This document shows positions 7,997-16,535 of a stretch of DNA of 38,659 nucleotides, piece by piece; the first letter of the stretch is position 1; every line of letters starts with the position of its first letter. Under the pieces are notes generated by a model. The model saw nothing but the letters and a program-made list of their open reading frames with translations, ran no database searches and was not told the origin of the DNA. Location of the stretch: contig JAJFFD010000024.1 of NCBI GenBank assembly GCA_021776805.1, positions 1 to 38,659 on the forward strand, given 5' to 3'. This DNA is from Planctomycetota bacterium. GTDB lineage: Bacteria; Planctomycetota; UBA1135; UBA2386. The position numbers were made by a program, and so were the translations under genes.

Positions 7997-9079
7997 TTAG
8001 CGAATTTGGTCGAGGATCTGGGCCAAGCGCCGGCGGTAACCCTCTGGATCGTCCTGCGAGACCGCACCGTGCCCCGAGTCTTCCCGGATCCAGAGTTCCT
8101 TGAGGTCTTCGCGAGTGGCCAGAGATGCGTAGATCGCGCGCACAGAGTCCGGTGGCATGCGCTGGTCCAGACCGCCGCCGATGAGGAGCACCGGAATGTC
8201 TGCGGACAAGGCGGCCAGATGATCACCAGGGCGCACCTCCTCCCAGTCGATCCCCAAACGCCATCCCAGCGCCGTGAGCATAATGCTGCGAAACGGCTGC
8301 GGGATTCCCATTCGCCCCAGACCGAGCATGCCATGAGCAGTCTCGAGAAACTCACCCATGGGCGCTTCGAGCACCAAGGCCGAGATGCCCTCGAGCCGAT
8401 CGCAGGCCAAGGCCACCGCCGCAGTTCCAAGGCTGATACCAAAGAGCGCGATCTTCTCACGACCCTGGCCCTGCAACCACTCAACCGCCGCGATGACATC
8501 CAAGGACTCACGAGGCCCAAAACTGAAGCTGCTCTTTTCGCTGGCTCCGTGGCTACGCAGCTCGAGCAACATCACCTCCGCACCGAGTTCGCGGAACATG
8601 GCGGCGATGGGCTCGAGCTCCAAGCCGCCGCGGAAGAGACCGTGTACCAAGAGAACCGTGACCCCATTGGCCGGAGCCAGGGGCGGGATCAAGTATCCAC
8701 GCAGCTGTAGACCATCGCTTGATTCGATGTCCCGTCGGAACTCCTCGACCGGACGCAGGTCTTCTGCCTTCTTGAGCCTCGCCTGTCCAGAGCCCTGTCG
8801 CCTCTGCAACTGCCAGCTGCCATCCGCCCGGATCCACGGTCCTGCATAGAAGCGTTCATCCGGCCGCGTGCCTACAAGGCTGGGCGCGATCATGCCGAGA
8901 CTCACCGGCACGACTACGAAGAGATAAAAGGGAATGAGCAGCAGGTGAATGATCAGAACGCGGCGCCAGTAGCCCGGTAGCGGGGCACCGCCTGCGAGCC
9001 TTCTGATCAGGAGAACCAAAGCCGAAGAGACCAGGGACACCAGGCAGAGGAAGACGGTAGCAAGTCCAAGTAGCAACAC
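7997..9079 (-). CDS. Membrane-anchored alpha/beta hydrolase
   Basis: A 360-residue protein with two N-terminal hydrophobic segments (about 2-25 and 40-65), then a serine hydrolase domain. The oxyanion segment LLVHGLFRGG is at 143-152, the nucleophile elbow GISLG places Ser216, the acid is probably Asp305 (GGGLDQ) and the base His337 (DSGHG), so the triad is complete. It resembles the BAAT/prolyl-oligopeptidase-like serine hydrolases; the substrate may be an ester, a thioester or a peptide. The frame opens with GTG at 9079 followed directly by TTG, and the ribosome-binding site is weak. It starts 27 nt after the stop of the DUF4388 gene and precedes the oxygenase gene, forming a three-gene minus-strand run. 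Confidence 0.85.
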   Translation of the reverse strand: MLLLGLATVFLCLVSLVSSALVLLIRRLAGGAPLPGYWRRVLIIHLLLIPFYLFVVVPVSLGMIAPSLVGTRPDERFYAGPWIRADGSWQLQRRQGSGQARLKKAEDLRPVEEFRRDIESSDGLQLRGYLIPPLAPANGVTVLLVHGLFRGGLELEPIAAMFRELGAEVMLLELRSHGASEKSSFSFGPRESLDVIAAVEWLQGQGREKIALFGISLGTAAVALACDRLEGISALVLEAPMGEFLETAHGMLGLGRMGIPQPFRSIMLTALGWRLGIDWEEVRPGDHLAALSADIPVLLIGGGLDQRMPPDSVRAIYASLATREDLKELWIREDSGHGAVSQDDPEGYRRRLAQILDQIR

Positions 9080-9106
9080 GGGCCAGAGGCTACCCGCAGG
9101 AAGGTC

Positions 9107-11254
9107 TCAGTCCCGAAGAAGGCTGAGAATCTCCGTCGCCCGTTCGCTGGTTTCTGGCTGCAACTCGGCCAACTCGAGTTCAGCAAAGATGCTCTCCCAG
9201 TTGCCCGAGCGACCCTGACCTCGGTGATTCGACGCAGCACTGAGAATCTCCCGCTGCAAGTGCAAGCTCTGTCGATCGTCTTCTTTGAGCATGCAGAGTG
9301 CAACCACGGCAAAACTCCGTGGATTGTCCATCTGCAGCAGCGCCCGCAAAACCGCGCGCCGTGCCTGCAAGTTCTTGATCTTCGGCAACTGTCGGCAATG
9401 GAAGTCGAGGTATCGCCCGTCCGTCATGGCAGCGAGCATGTCGAAGTCCTCGCTGAACTTGTCTCCGTAGCGCTCGGCTCGGTTCAAAGTCTCCCAAGCA
9501 GCATGCTCGAACTCGACCCGAGCAATCATCTGCACGCAGACTTCGCGCAGATCAGCGCGCTGCAGGTGGCTCTGCAGATCGGTCACCAGGTCAAGCGCCG
9601 CCTGATACTGGCCCGCACCCAAGTATTCGTCGACCTTGACGAGCTTTCTATCTACCAGCCTTTCGAGCAGGCGATCAGCGCGACGACCACTGGGGGTCCA
9701 GGCGATTTGCGGACTCATCTCCTGAAGTTCACTCAGCGCCTGCACAGCCTCGGGATCATCCATCCCTCCGAGACTGCCATCCATTGCATCGAGTAGATGA
9801 CGCGAAGCCACGTACTCCATGACTCCAGCGGATCCTATGGCGAAGAGGACAGCGACTGTCGCTGCCAAGCTCGCAAGTCGGCGACGACGTCGACGGCGAC
9901 GACCTTCGCGACCACTTTCGATTGACTCGATGCGCTCAGCCAGAGACTCATCCTCCGGCACACCCTCTCTCGCCGCGCGCAAGTAACTCAGACCCTGGGC
10001 TTCGTCCTTGCCCAGAGTCTTGTCGGCAAGACGCAGGAAGATCTTGGCTGACTCCTTCCCATGACCGACGGAGAGTTCGAGCTCAGCCAGCTTGACCAGA
10101 AGTTCGCTGCGCGATTGCAGCAGCTTCTCCTCGAGACAGGTCTGTAGCAGTTCTCTGCCGCGATCGGCGAGACCCATCCGCGTGTAGAGATCCGTAAGCT
10201 CAAGCGCTACTTCGACGACCTTCTCGGTATCGCCGATCTTGCGGACGATCTCCAGGCGCTGCTCCTGCAGAGGCAGATCCTCCGGATGCAGAGTGGCGGC
10301 ATGGTCGTAGTGCTTCAGAGCCGCATGATGATCATCATCCTGATCCGCCTGAAAGCCGAGGGTTGCAAACTCGCCGGCAGCATCCTTGTTGCGACCCAAC
10401 TCGATCAGCAACACTGCCAGCTCCTCACGGAGAGCCCGGTTGCTGCGCTCGATGGTCAGCGCCTGCTGCAGGAGGCGGACGGCTTCCGTGCCGTTGCCAG
10501 CCTCCATGGCATCCCTCGCCGCCCCTTCGATCTCGTCTGCGGTGCTCGGCCGCGCGACGCCAAGATGACAGAGGTCGCAAATCGCCTTCATCAAATCGAA
10601 GCGTGAAGCTCGAACGATACCCATGAGATCGCCGATGTCCGTGCGCCCATCGAGATAGGGCGTGATCTCCGCTTGCAGATCCTCCAATTCGAATTCGTCC
10701 CAGCCCTCGAGTAGAACGAACAGATCGCGCTCCGAGGTGACGATCTTGTTGATCCGCCCCCATTCGTCATTGCGACGCGCAGCCTCCATGAGAATGGGGC
10801 CAACGAGCAGCTTCAGTGCGAGCTGCCGTTGCTCGATTCCAAAAACTCGAGAAGGAGGAGCGCCCTCAGTGAAGGAAAACTCGGCATCTTTGATTTGCAA
10901 GAGCTCGAAGATGCACTCCTCGATCTGCTCGCTCACCGCTGCCTTGAGATCCTCTTCGCTGATCAGCTTGGCTTCCAGAAGAAGGGCTGAGGCCGCCTTG
11001 CGTGAGCGCTTCTTCCGGGTCATGAGCCGTTGCACGGCCTTCTCCTCGACGTAGCCCATCCGGCAAAGCCGTTCGACGATTGGCAGGCCCTTGCCCTGGC
11101 CCATGGAGAATCCCGCGATGGCACCGCTCTCGATGCGCAGGAATCGATCACCTTGCCGACCCTTAATTTGCAGGGTTCCGGTGGCCTGATTCCCGGCGAT
11201 GTTTTGCAGCACATCGGTCAGGCTGATTCCACGTGAATTGCCGGAGAAGGTCAT
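9107..11254 (-). CDS. DUF4388 (PATAN-like) and TPR protein with a central membrane helix
   Basis: A 715-residue protein. Residues about 8-130 fit the DUF4388/PATAN domain (G-x-L-x-D-V-L-Q-x-x-x-x-x-x-x-T-G-T-L start), found in signalling proteins linked to motility and two-component systems. A helical region follows, then TPR-like repeats at about 235-440. At about 449-457 there are eight consecutive arginines followed by a hydrophobic helix (about 458-480), so the N-terminal two-thirds should be cytoplasmic and the last about 235 residues outside. The open frame reaches 11407, but the first 51 residues look non-coding in character, and the DUF4388 domain begins right after ATG 11254, so I use that start. 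It diverges from the signalling pair at 11516 and may act with it. Confidence 0.8.
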   Translation of the reverse strand: MTFSGNSRGISLTDVLQNIAGNQATGTLQIKGRQGDRFLRIESGAIAGFSMGQGKGLPIVERLCRMGYVEEKAVQRLMTRKKRSRKAASALLLEAKLISEEDLKAAVSEQIEECIFELLQIKDAEFSFTEGAPPSRVFGIEQRQLALKLLVGPILMEAARRNDEWGRINKIVTSERDLFVLLEGWDEFELEDLQAEITPYLDGRTDIGDLMGIVRASRFDLMKAICDLCHLGVARPSTADEIEGAARDAMEAGNGTEAVRLLQQALTIERSNRALREELAVLLIELGRNKDAAGEFATLGFQADQDDDHHAALKHYDHAATLHPEDLPLQEQRLEIVRKIGDTEKVVEVALELTDLYTRMGLADRGRELLQTCLEEKLLQSRSELLVKLAELELSVGHGKESAKIFLRLADKTLGKDEAQGLSYLRAAREGVPEDESLAERIESIESGREGRRRRRRRRLASLAATVAVLFAIGSAGVMEYVASRHLLDAMDGSLGGMDDPEAVQALSELQEMSPQIAWTPSGRRADRLLERLVDRKLVKVDEYLGAGQYQAALDLVTDLQSHLQRADLREVCVQMIARVEFEHAAWETLNRAERYGDKFSEDFDMLAAMTDGRYLDFHCRQLPKIKNLQARRAVLRALLQMDNPRSFAVVALCMLKEDDRQSLHLQREILSAASNHRGQGRSGNWESIFAELELAELQPETSERATEILSLLRD

Positions 11255-11515
11255 GCGTTGGCTCTGTCCAGGATATGGACAGTGATCGGCAATCCGAGAC
11301 TGCAGCTGTACGGCTATCCAGAGCCTGCACTGCCATGGGCCAATCGGCGGCTCAGAACTTGAAGCCACTCCTGTGAGGGAGGACTCGTGGATCTTGCCCC
11401 ATGCCAAGCCAGCGGCAGTAACTCACGGCAGGCTAAGGGCAAGGCCTCGAAAGGTTCGATTTAGATGACAAGGACCGTCTACCGGATCGCTTTGCGAGAC
11501 CGGAAGGCCAGCATC

Positions 11516-13126
11516 ATGTCGATCCGTCGCAGCAGCACGAACAAGGGGGAAACTCGGGCCAGCGTTGCCCTTGTGTACCGACTAGCTGCCTTGATGCGCG
11601 CGAGCTTCATCTATCCGGTCAATAACCAAAGAGTGATCGAGGCCCGCGACGAGTTCTTGAGTCATTGTCAGGCATGGATCTCCGGTGGCGCAGCTTTGTC
11701 GGTAAGCCTCCGCGGAGGCGACATCGAACTCAATTGCATGCCAGTCAAGGCTCCCGGTCAATTGGCGGGATGGATTCGTGACTGTTTCGAGCAGGCCCAG
11801 CTCGCCGGTGTCGAGGTAGCGCCTGACATCGACACCAACGCCATCGAAGAGTTTGCAACCGTGCTTCGTCGCTGCGAAGAAGAAGCGGGTTTGGACTACG
11901 AGAGTATCTGGGGTGGAGAGTTCTTCGGAATGATCCCCATACCCGCCAGCCAGGAGGAGCCTCCTCCTGAAATGGACCCCAGACCATCTCATCATCAGGC
12001 GCCAGTTCGAGCACAACCACCATCAACTCCGCCCCGTCCAGAGATGGCCGCATCGCCCCTGGCCTTCTCGCCAGCACCGGCAAGAGGTGAGACTGATGAG
12101 GCAGCGCATGGGATCACTCCCCAGGGTCCGCCCAAGTGCGACGCAGAACTAGGCACTCTCATCGAGGACATCGAGCGACTACCAACATCAGCAATGCTCG
12201 GGCTCGTCGCTGATGACAGCCGCCAGGAATCAGAGCTCTTTGGCGTGTACTTGCACCGCTACATGAAGGAGCTGAACGAGCAGACCGCGGAACGTCTGGG
12301 GAAGCGAATTCTCGCGATGCTCCAGTCTCCCTCACCAGGCATGCTAAAAGTCCTCGAGCCCTATCTCGACTCGGCTCCAGAAGGCGAGGAGCAGTTCAGC
12401 TCCCAGAATCGGAGCATGGTGATGTTCCTTCAGAAGAGTGGCCGTGCCGATTTGCTCCGCAAGAACGAGTATCTCCGCCCTGACGTCATCGCATTCAGCT
12501 TCCCGGACAACTTCACCCTGTTCGTCGACTCTCTCTCACCGAGGAGGCCCCGGGATCAGAAGGCCCTGCGCGATGTATGCTTCGCAATCAAACCTGAACG
12601 CCTCGAAGCCGCCACAGAGACATTGATCTCCGATGGCGGCATCCTGACTCCCTCGCGAGTGGAAATGATCGCCGCGGTCGGCACTTACGAAGTCCTGCCA
12701 ATGATCAGCATCATCGCGGCCCACGGACCTGCCTGGTCGCGCACAGCGGTCACCCAATACCTGCGGAAACAAGAGTTCCCGGCGGCGGAGGCAGCGGCTC
12801 TTCGAGCCATCAATCCACCCACGCTAATCCCTTCGGGTTACCTGAGGGATCTCTGCGAACTCAAGTCAGTCTTCCATGGCAACCCAAAGCTCAGGGAGTT
12901 CTCGGGATTCCTCGTGCGAAAGTTCATCGAGGACTCTGCCAATCATCCAGAGCAGGCGGAGCGGCGAATCTATGCGATTCGATCGTTGCGATACCTCCCC
13001 TCCCTCGAATCCATCAAGCTGCTCAAGAAGCTCAGCACAGCCACGAAACTCCTGCGACTCAGCAAGATTGCTCGGGCCGAGCGGCAGGCAGCAGTGGAAA
13101 CACTTCAGGAGATGGTCGGTGACTAA
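11516..13126 (+). CDS. Helical signalling-associated protein sharing an N-terminal domain with the HD-GYP neighbour
   Basis: A 536-residue cytoplasmic protein that I do not recognise as a named family. Residues about 20-130 follow the pattern of a domain often found before HD-GYP or response modules: helix with I-Y-P-x-N, amphipathic helix, a two-strand segment (ALSVSLRGGDIELN), then a helix and G-V-E-x-x-P-x-I-D. A Pro-rich low-complexity linker spans about 165-220. The remainder is all-helical and reads like HEAT/armadillo-type repeats. No catalytic motif is visible. ATG at 11516 has GGAAGG eight nucleotides upstream, so I prefer it to the ATG at 11465. It sits 18 nt before the HD-GYP gene and is almost certainly co-transcribed with it. 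Confidence 0.7.
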   Translation: MSIRRSSTNKGETRASVALVYRLAALMRASFIYPVNNQRVIEARDEFLSHCQAWISGGAALSVSLRGGDIELNCMPVKAPGQLAGWIRDCFEQAQLAGVEVAPDIDTNAIEEFATVLRRCEEEAGLDYESIWGGEFFGMIPIPASQEEPPPEMDPRPSHHQAPVRAQPPSTPPRPEMAASPLAFSPAPARGETDEAAHGITPQGPPKCDAELGTLIEDIERLPTSAMLGLVADDSRQESELFGVYLHRYMKELNEQTAERLGKRILAMLQSPSPGMLKVLEPYLDSAPEGEEQFSSQNRSMVMFLQKSGRADLLRKNEYLRPDVIAFSFPDNFTLFVDSLSPRRPRDQKALRDVCFAIKPERLEAATETLISDGGILTPSRVEMIAAVGTYEVLPMISIIAAHGPAWSRTAVTQYLRKQEFPAAEAAALRAINPPTLIPSGYLRDLCELKSVFHGNPKLREFSGFLVRKFIEDSANHPEQAERRIYAIRSLRYLPSLESIKLLKKLSTATKLLRLSKIARAERQAAVETLQEMVGD

Positions 13127-13144
13127 TCCAAGAGGAGCCCTGTC

Positions 13145-14542
13145 ATGCCCGTAGCAAAGAAGAGCTCGACGAGGACCGTCACTGCGTTGATCGACGAGCT
13201 CGTATCCGCGCTCCTGGGCACTGATGTCCACCACAGCAATCACCCGCAGGTGCAGGAGACCGTGGATTCGCTGCAGCATCAGCTGCTCGATCTCACCCAT
13301 CAACTCGGACAGGACAGTCTCTGCCTCGCGGTGCTTGACGACCTGTTGGTCTTCCAGGACAAACCGCTATTGAGTGCAAGCCTCTCCGCTTCGCGCTTGA
13401 TCCGTTCACTTGGCAATCTCGGGGCGAGCGGCCTCGAACTCCACGCTGGCGCCACCAAAGAGCACATCAGTTCACTCCTCGAAGCTCTCGCAGGGCCAAG
13501 AGTCTCAGGCCAGGACTTCCGCTCGGTCAATGCACTGCTCAGTGGCCAGGGTTGCGTGGATATCAAGCTGCATGATCCCCTGAGCCTGGGCGACAAAGAC
13601 GTCAAACCCGAGGCTGTGTCTTCAACCCTCGGCCCAGCCGCTCGCGTCTACCAAACCGGGATCGCGATACTCCAGGACATGACCGTGGACATCGGTCTTG
13701 GCCGGCGCATCAGCCTCGACATGGTCCGCAACCATGTCGAACGCATGTACGAGCTCATGCAGACTCAAGACGGCCCACTGATGAACCTGGCCAGCTATGA
13801 GCAGGATGATGCCTTCACTCTCGGACACTCGGTACGCGTCACCGTCCTGGCAATGAATCTCGCCTGCACCATGACCGAGGATGTGGAGACGATCGTGCGC
13901 CTGGGCAACGCCGCCATGCTCCATGATGTGGGCAAGGCCCTTATTCCACTGGAGCTGGTCCTCTCACGAGCAGCTCTCGAAGAAGACGAGCTCATAGAAG
14001 TCCAAAAGCATGCCGAGAAGGGCGGCGAGATGCTCATGGATCACGGGGCTGACCCCCTCGCTGTCACCGTCGCCTTCGGTCACCATCGACTTCGACATGA
14101 GGGCGGTTACCCCCACACGCGGCACAAGTACATGCCCTCCACCGGCACGGAGATCGTCAAGATCTGCGATGTCTTCGAGGCGCTCACCGCGAATCGTCCC
14201 TATCGCCCACGCATGCTGCCTCCGGATGCCTATCGGGTGATGTTGGGGATGAAGGGGCACTTTGACCAACATCTCCTGCGCTGCTTCATTCAGAGAACCG
14301 GACTGTTTCCCGCCGGCCAGATCATCCAACTCAAGAGTGGCGAGATCGCGCGGGTGATCAAGCAGTCCAATAGCCTCGATGAGCCAGTGGTCGAGATCCT
14401 GACCAGCCCAGGCGGCGATCAACTCAGCGAGAGTGATCACCAGATCCTCGATCTCAGCGCGCCCAGCGTTGAGGAAGTCCGCAAAGTGGAAGGGGTCGTC
14501 GACCTCCCCGAGGTTGCCGACGACCCAAATCTGAACCTCTAG
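13145..14542 (+). CDS. HD-GYP-type domain protein with a degenerate GYP motif
   Basis: A 465-residue protein. HD-GYP proteins hydrolyse cyclic di-GMP in the cytoplasm. The N-terminal about 130 residues match the accessory domain also present in the upstream gene product (S-N-H-P-x-V, later GLELHAGATKEHISSLL). The HD domain follows: His228 in LGHSVRV, His260-Asp261 in MLHDVGK, then a second half with HHRLRHEGGYP at 313-323, and KICDVFEALT with the late Asp. The consensus is HHExxDGxGYP; here Glu is Arg315 and Asp is His318, while the paired histidines and GYP remain. Metal binding is probably kept, but activity may be altered or lost. AAGAGGAG lies just before the ATG. A C-terminal extension of about 80 residues ends in an acidic tail. 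Confidence 0.85.
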   Translation: MPVAKKSSTRTVTALIDELVSALLGTDVHHSNHPQVQETVDSLQHQLLDLTHQLGQDSLCLAVLDDLLVFQDKPLLSASLSASRLIRSLGNLGASGLELHAGATKEHISSLLEALAGPRVSGQDFRSVNALLSGQGCVDIKLHDPLSLGDKDVKPEAVSSTLGPAARVYQTGIAILQDMTVDIGLGRRISLDMVRNHVERMYELMQTQDGPLMNLASYEQDDAFTLGHSVRVTVLAMNLACTMTEDVETIVRLGNAAMLHDVGKALIPLELVLSRAALEEDELIEVQKHAEKGGEMLMDHGADPLAVTVAFGHHRLRHEGGYPHTRHKYMPSTGTEIVKICDVFEALTANRPYRPRMLPPDAYRVMLGMKGHFDQHLLRCFIQRTGLFPAGQIIQLKSGEIARVIKQSNSLDEPVVEILTSPGGDQLSESDHQILDLSAPSVEEVRKVEGVVDLPEVADDPNLNL

Positions 14543-14551
14543 ACGAGCAGT

Positions 14552-15355
14552 CTAGGTATCCAACTCTTCCTGTAGCTGGTAGTCCAGATCCTCACCGTCC
14601 TCGTCTTGGGTTCTGGAGGCGACATAGATGCGGATCTTGCTCCCCGGTTCCGATCCGAGATTGGCATGGACCGCATGGCTCTCGACGATGTCCAGCATGC
14701 CGCCACCCAAACCGGGCATGACAAGCACCAGATAGATGTCGGTCCGGTCCCAGCTGTTCTCGACGCGTGCAAGCTCCAGGGCGTAACCGTCGCTATTGGC
14801 TTCGTATTCCGCAGCGAAGTCGTAGGTCGCAGGGATGCCTTCAGTGACTGCCAATTGGTAACGAATCTCATTCGCCGGCCCCGGGCTCGGCTGCTGCTCT
14901 GCAGCTTGTCGCGGGCGAATGTCGCTGGCGACAAGCCGACCATCATCGGTCAAAAGCAGGACCTGCATCCAAAGCGGACCGGCGTAGCCATTGAGATCGA
15001 TGTCCGCGACATAGCTCGATTCGGCACTGGCACCGAGGCTGGCGAGTGAGCCGATCAGGATCTGGTCCTCGCCATAGAGGAAGCTCTCCTCGGAAGCCGA
15101 GATGAGAACGGCGGCCAGAAAGCTCTCCGCGTCATAGCTGACCTCGGCCTTGAGCATGCCTCCCTCGTCCCTGGCTTCGAACTGCAGAGCACTCTCACAG
15201 TGGATCGCGCTACCAACTGCGCTGGCTTCTCCGGCCTTCTCTTCTGCGCTCACCGGCTGCTCTGCATTGCCACCAGCTTCTTGCGCGGGGCAGATGCCGC
15301 TGCAGAACAGGTTGCTGGCGAGAACGAATACTCCGACTACTGCTGGCTTGTGCAT
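14552..15355 (-). CDS. Secreted protein of unknown function
   Basis: A 267-residue protein with an N-terminal signal peptide (M-H-K-P then a hydrophobic core, ending near C-P-A-Q at about 25). The mature part is acidic and has alternating hydrophobic strands with no catalytic motif I recognise; it may be an all-beta periplasmic or outer-surface protein. The frame extends to 15391, but ATG 15355 has a clear AGGAG seven nucleotides upstream and places the signal sequence at the N-terminus, so it is preferred. It diverges from the ECF sigma operon across a 185-nt region with an inverted repeat at 15466-15484, and it converges with the HD-GYP gene (9 nt between stops). A regulatory link to the sigma factor is possible but unproven. 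Confidence 0.7.
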   Translation of the reverse strand: MHKPAVVGVFVLASNLFCSGICPAQEAGGNAEQPVSAEEKAGEASAVGSAIHCESALQFEARDEGGMLKAEVSYDAESFLAAVLISASEESFLYGEDQILIGSLASLGASAESSYVADIDLNGYAGPLWMQVLLLTDDGRLVASDIRPRQAAEQQPSPGPANEIRYQLAVTEGIPATYDFAAEYEANSDGYALELARVENSWDRTDIYLVLVMPGLGGGMLDIVESHAVHANLGSEPGSKIRIYVASRTQDEDGEDLDYQLQEELDT

Positions 15356-15465
15356 CTTGGTCTCCTGGTTTCTATCCTGCATCCACTGCATGCCTTCTCA
15401 GGGGAGACTTGCTGCAAAGCGCAGGCGGCTTCCCTGGATTTTCCCGGCTAGAGTCCTCAAGCATC

Positions 15466-15484
15466 TGTAAATACGTGCTTTACA
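15466..15484. promoter_or_regulatory. Inverted repeat, candidate operator in a divergent promoter region
   Basis: TGTAAA (15466-15471) and TTTACA (15479-15484) form a perfect 6-bp inverted repeat around 7 nt. It is an AT-rich island in GC-rich DNA, about 57 nt upstream of the sigma-factor ATG and about 110 nt from the divergent secreted-protein gene. The symmetry suits a dimeric regulator. No confident -35/-10 pair can be assigned around it. Confidence 0.35.
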
Positions 15485-15540
15485 AAGATTCGGTCGATGC
15501 AACCCATGGCTCGCCATGAAGGTATGTACCCCTGAAGCCG

Positions 15541-16047
15541 ATGCCACAGGCCTGCAAACCAAGTGACCCGGATTTAGCCAGCTTGCTCCAGGCGGAGCAT
15601 GCCCGGCTGCGCGCATTCATTCTTCGACTCTGCCGCAATCGTCAACAGGTCGAGGATCTGGCCCAGGAGACCCTGGCCCGTGCATGGCAGTACCGAGACT
15701 CCTATCAGGGCGAAAAGGCGATCGGACCCTGGTTGCAACGCATCGCCTTTCGCTGCTTCTTGGATGCGCGCCGCCTCGCCGGGCGCGAACCACAGTCGGC
15801 GAGCTCGGACCCGAATGGCTATGAGGACCGACGCACCTGCCCGCCAGAACGGAGCCTGGAAATCCGCCAGGCGCTCGAGCAACTCAGCGAACGTGAACGC
15901 AGCTTCATCCTGCGCTTTCATCGCGACGGCGAGAGCATCAAGGAGATCGCCGACTCCAAGGGACTTCCTGTCGGCACGGTCAAGTCCATCCTGCACCGCA
16001 GTCGCCGCAAGCTTGCCCAAGAACAACTCCAAGGAGACAGCGAATGA
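15541..16047 (+). CDS. ECF-type RNA polymerase sigma factor
   Basis: A 168-residue sigma-70-family factor of the ECF group: region 2 at about 20-80 (E-D-L-A-Q-E-T-L-A-R-A-W, the core-binding helix, and W-L-Q-R-I-A-F) and region 4 at about 107-158 (LSERERSFILRF, then the helix-turn-helix GLPVGTVKSILHRSRRKL). Regions 1 and 3 are absent, as usual for ECF factors. It directs RNA polymerase to a small set of promoters, generally in response to an envelope or stress signal relayed by an anti-sigma factor. Its TGA stop overlaps the ATG of the next gene (ATGA), a strong sign of coupled translation with the anti-sigma-like protein. Confidence 0.93.
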   Translation: MPQACKPSDPDLASLLQAEHARLRAFILRLCRNRQQVEDLAQETLARAWQYRDSYQGEKAIGPWLQRIAFRCFLDARRLAGREPQSASSDPNGYEDRRTCPPERSLEIRQALEQLSERERSFILRFHRDGESIKEIADSKGLPVGTVKSILHRSRRKLAQEQLQGDSE

Positions 16048-16535
16048 ACCCGGGTCAAAGTGAGTTCTGGGACCTCTTCCAGGAGATTTCGGACCGGCGG
16101 CAGGACCCATTCGATGACCTGCGCATCGTCGACTTCCTCGAAGAGCATCCGCAATTGCTGGCGGAGGCGGCGACCATCCGTCAAACACAGCTCGACCTGC
16201 AGAGCAAGGCTGCAAGACGAGCACGACGACCTCTCCTCCTTGCCGCGGCCACGCTCATTCTGTTCGCCCTCGGCGCCACAGTCCTGAGCCTCATGGGAGA
16301 CCCGGACCGGGCTGCCAAGACAAGGGAGGAGCCTCTCGCTGGGGAGAGCCGCATCCTCGAGTTTCGCATACGAGTAGAAACTGGCACCCCTCTCGGGCGG
16401 CAGATCATGGTCTATGACGGCTCCCAAGCCAGGCAGCGTGAGACCCGAATTCAGGAGTGGCGCTTCACTCAACGCAAGCTCTCACCCCGAACCGACCGAC
16501 TTCTTTCCTTTCACGCTTCGAGGACAGTGCAATGA
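16044..16535 (+). CDS. Probable membrane anti-sigma factor
   Basis: A 163-residue protein with an acidic N-terminal cytoplasmic part (1-60), one transmembrane helix at about 63-84 preceded by R-R-A-R-R, and a periplasmic tail of about 80 basic residues. I see no zinc-binding H-x-x-x-C-x-x-C motif of the ZAS class, so it would be a zinc-free anti-sigma factor. The call rests on topology and on its position: it overlaps the upstream sigma gene by 4 nt and the downstream gene by 4 nt (ATGA both times). The periplasmic tail may sense the signal or touch the downstream secretin-like protein. Confidence 0.65.
   Translation: MNPGQSEFWDLFQEISDRRQDPFDDLRIVDFLEEHPQLLAEAATIRQTQLDLQSKAARRARRPLLLAAATLILFALGATVLSLMGDPDRAAKTREEPLAGESRILEFRIRVETGTPLGRQIMVYDGSQARQRETRIQEWRFTQRKLSPRTDRLLSFHASRTVQ

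Noticed and set aside
7092..8000. A 302-codon plus-strand ORF
   Set aside because: It is antisense to the 2OG-Fe(II) oxygenase gene, which has a complete catalytic set.
11255..11407. N-terminal extension of the DUF4388 protein to 11407
   Set aside because: The extra 51 residues have no domain signal and the ATG at 11254 sits just before the domain.
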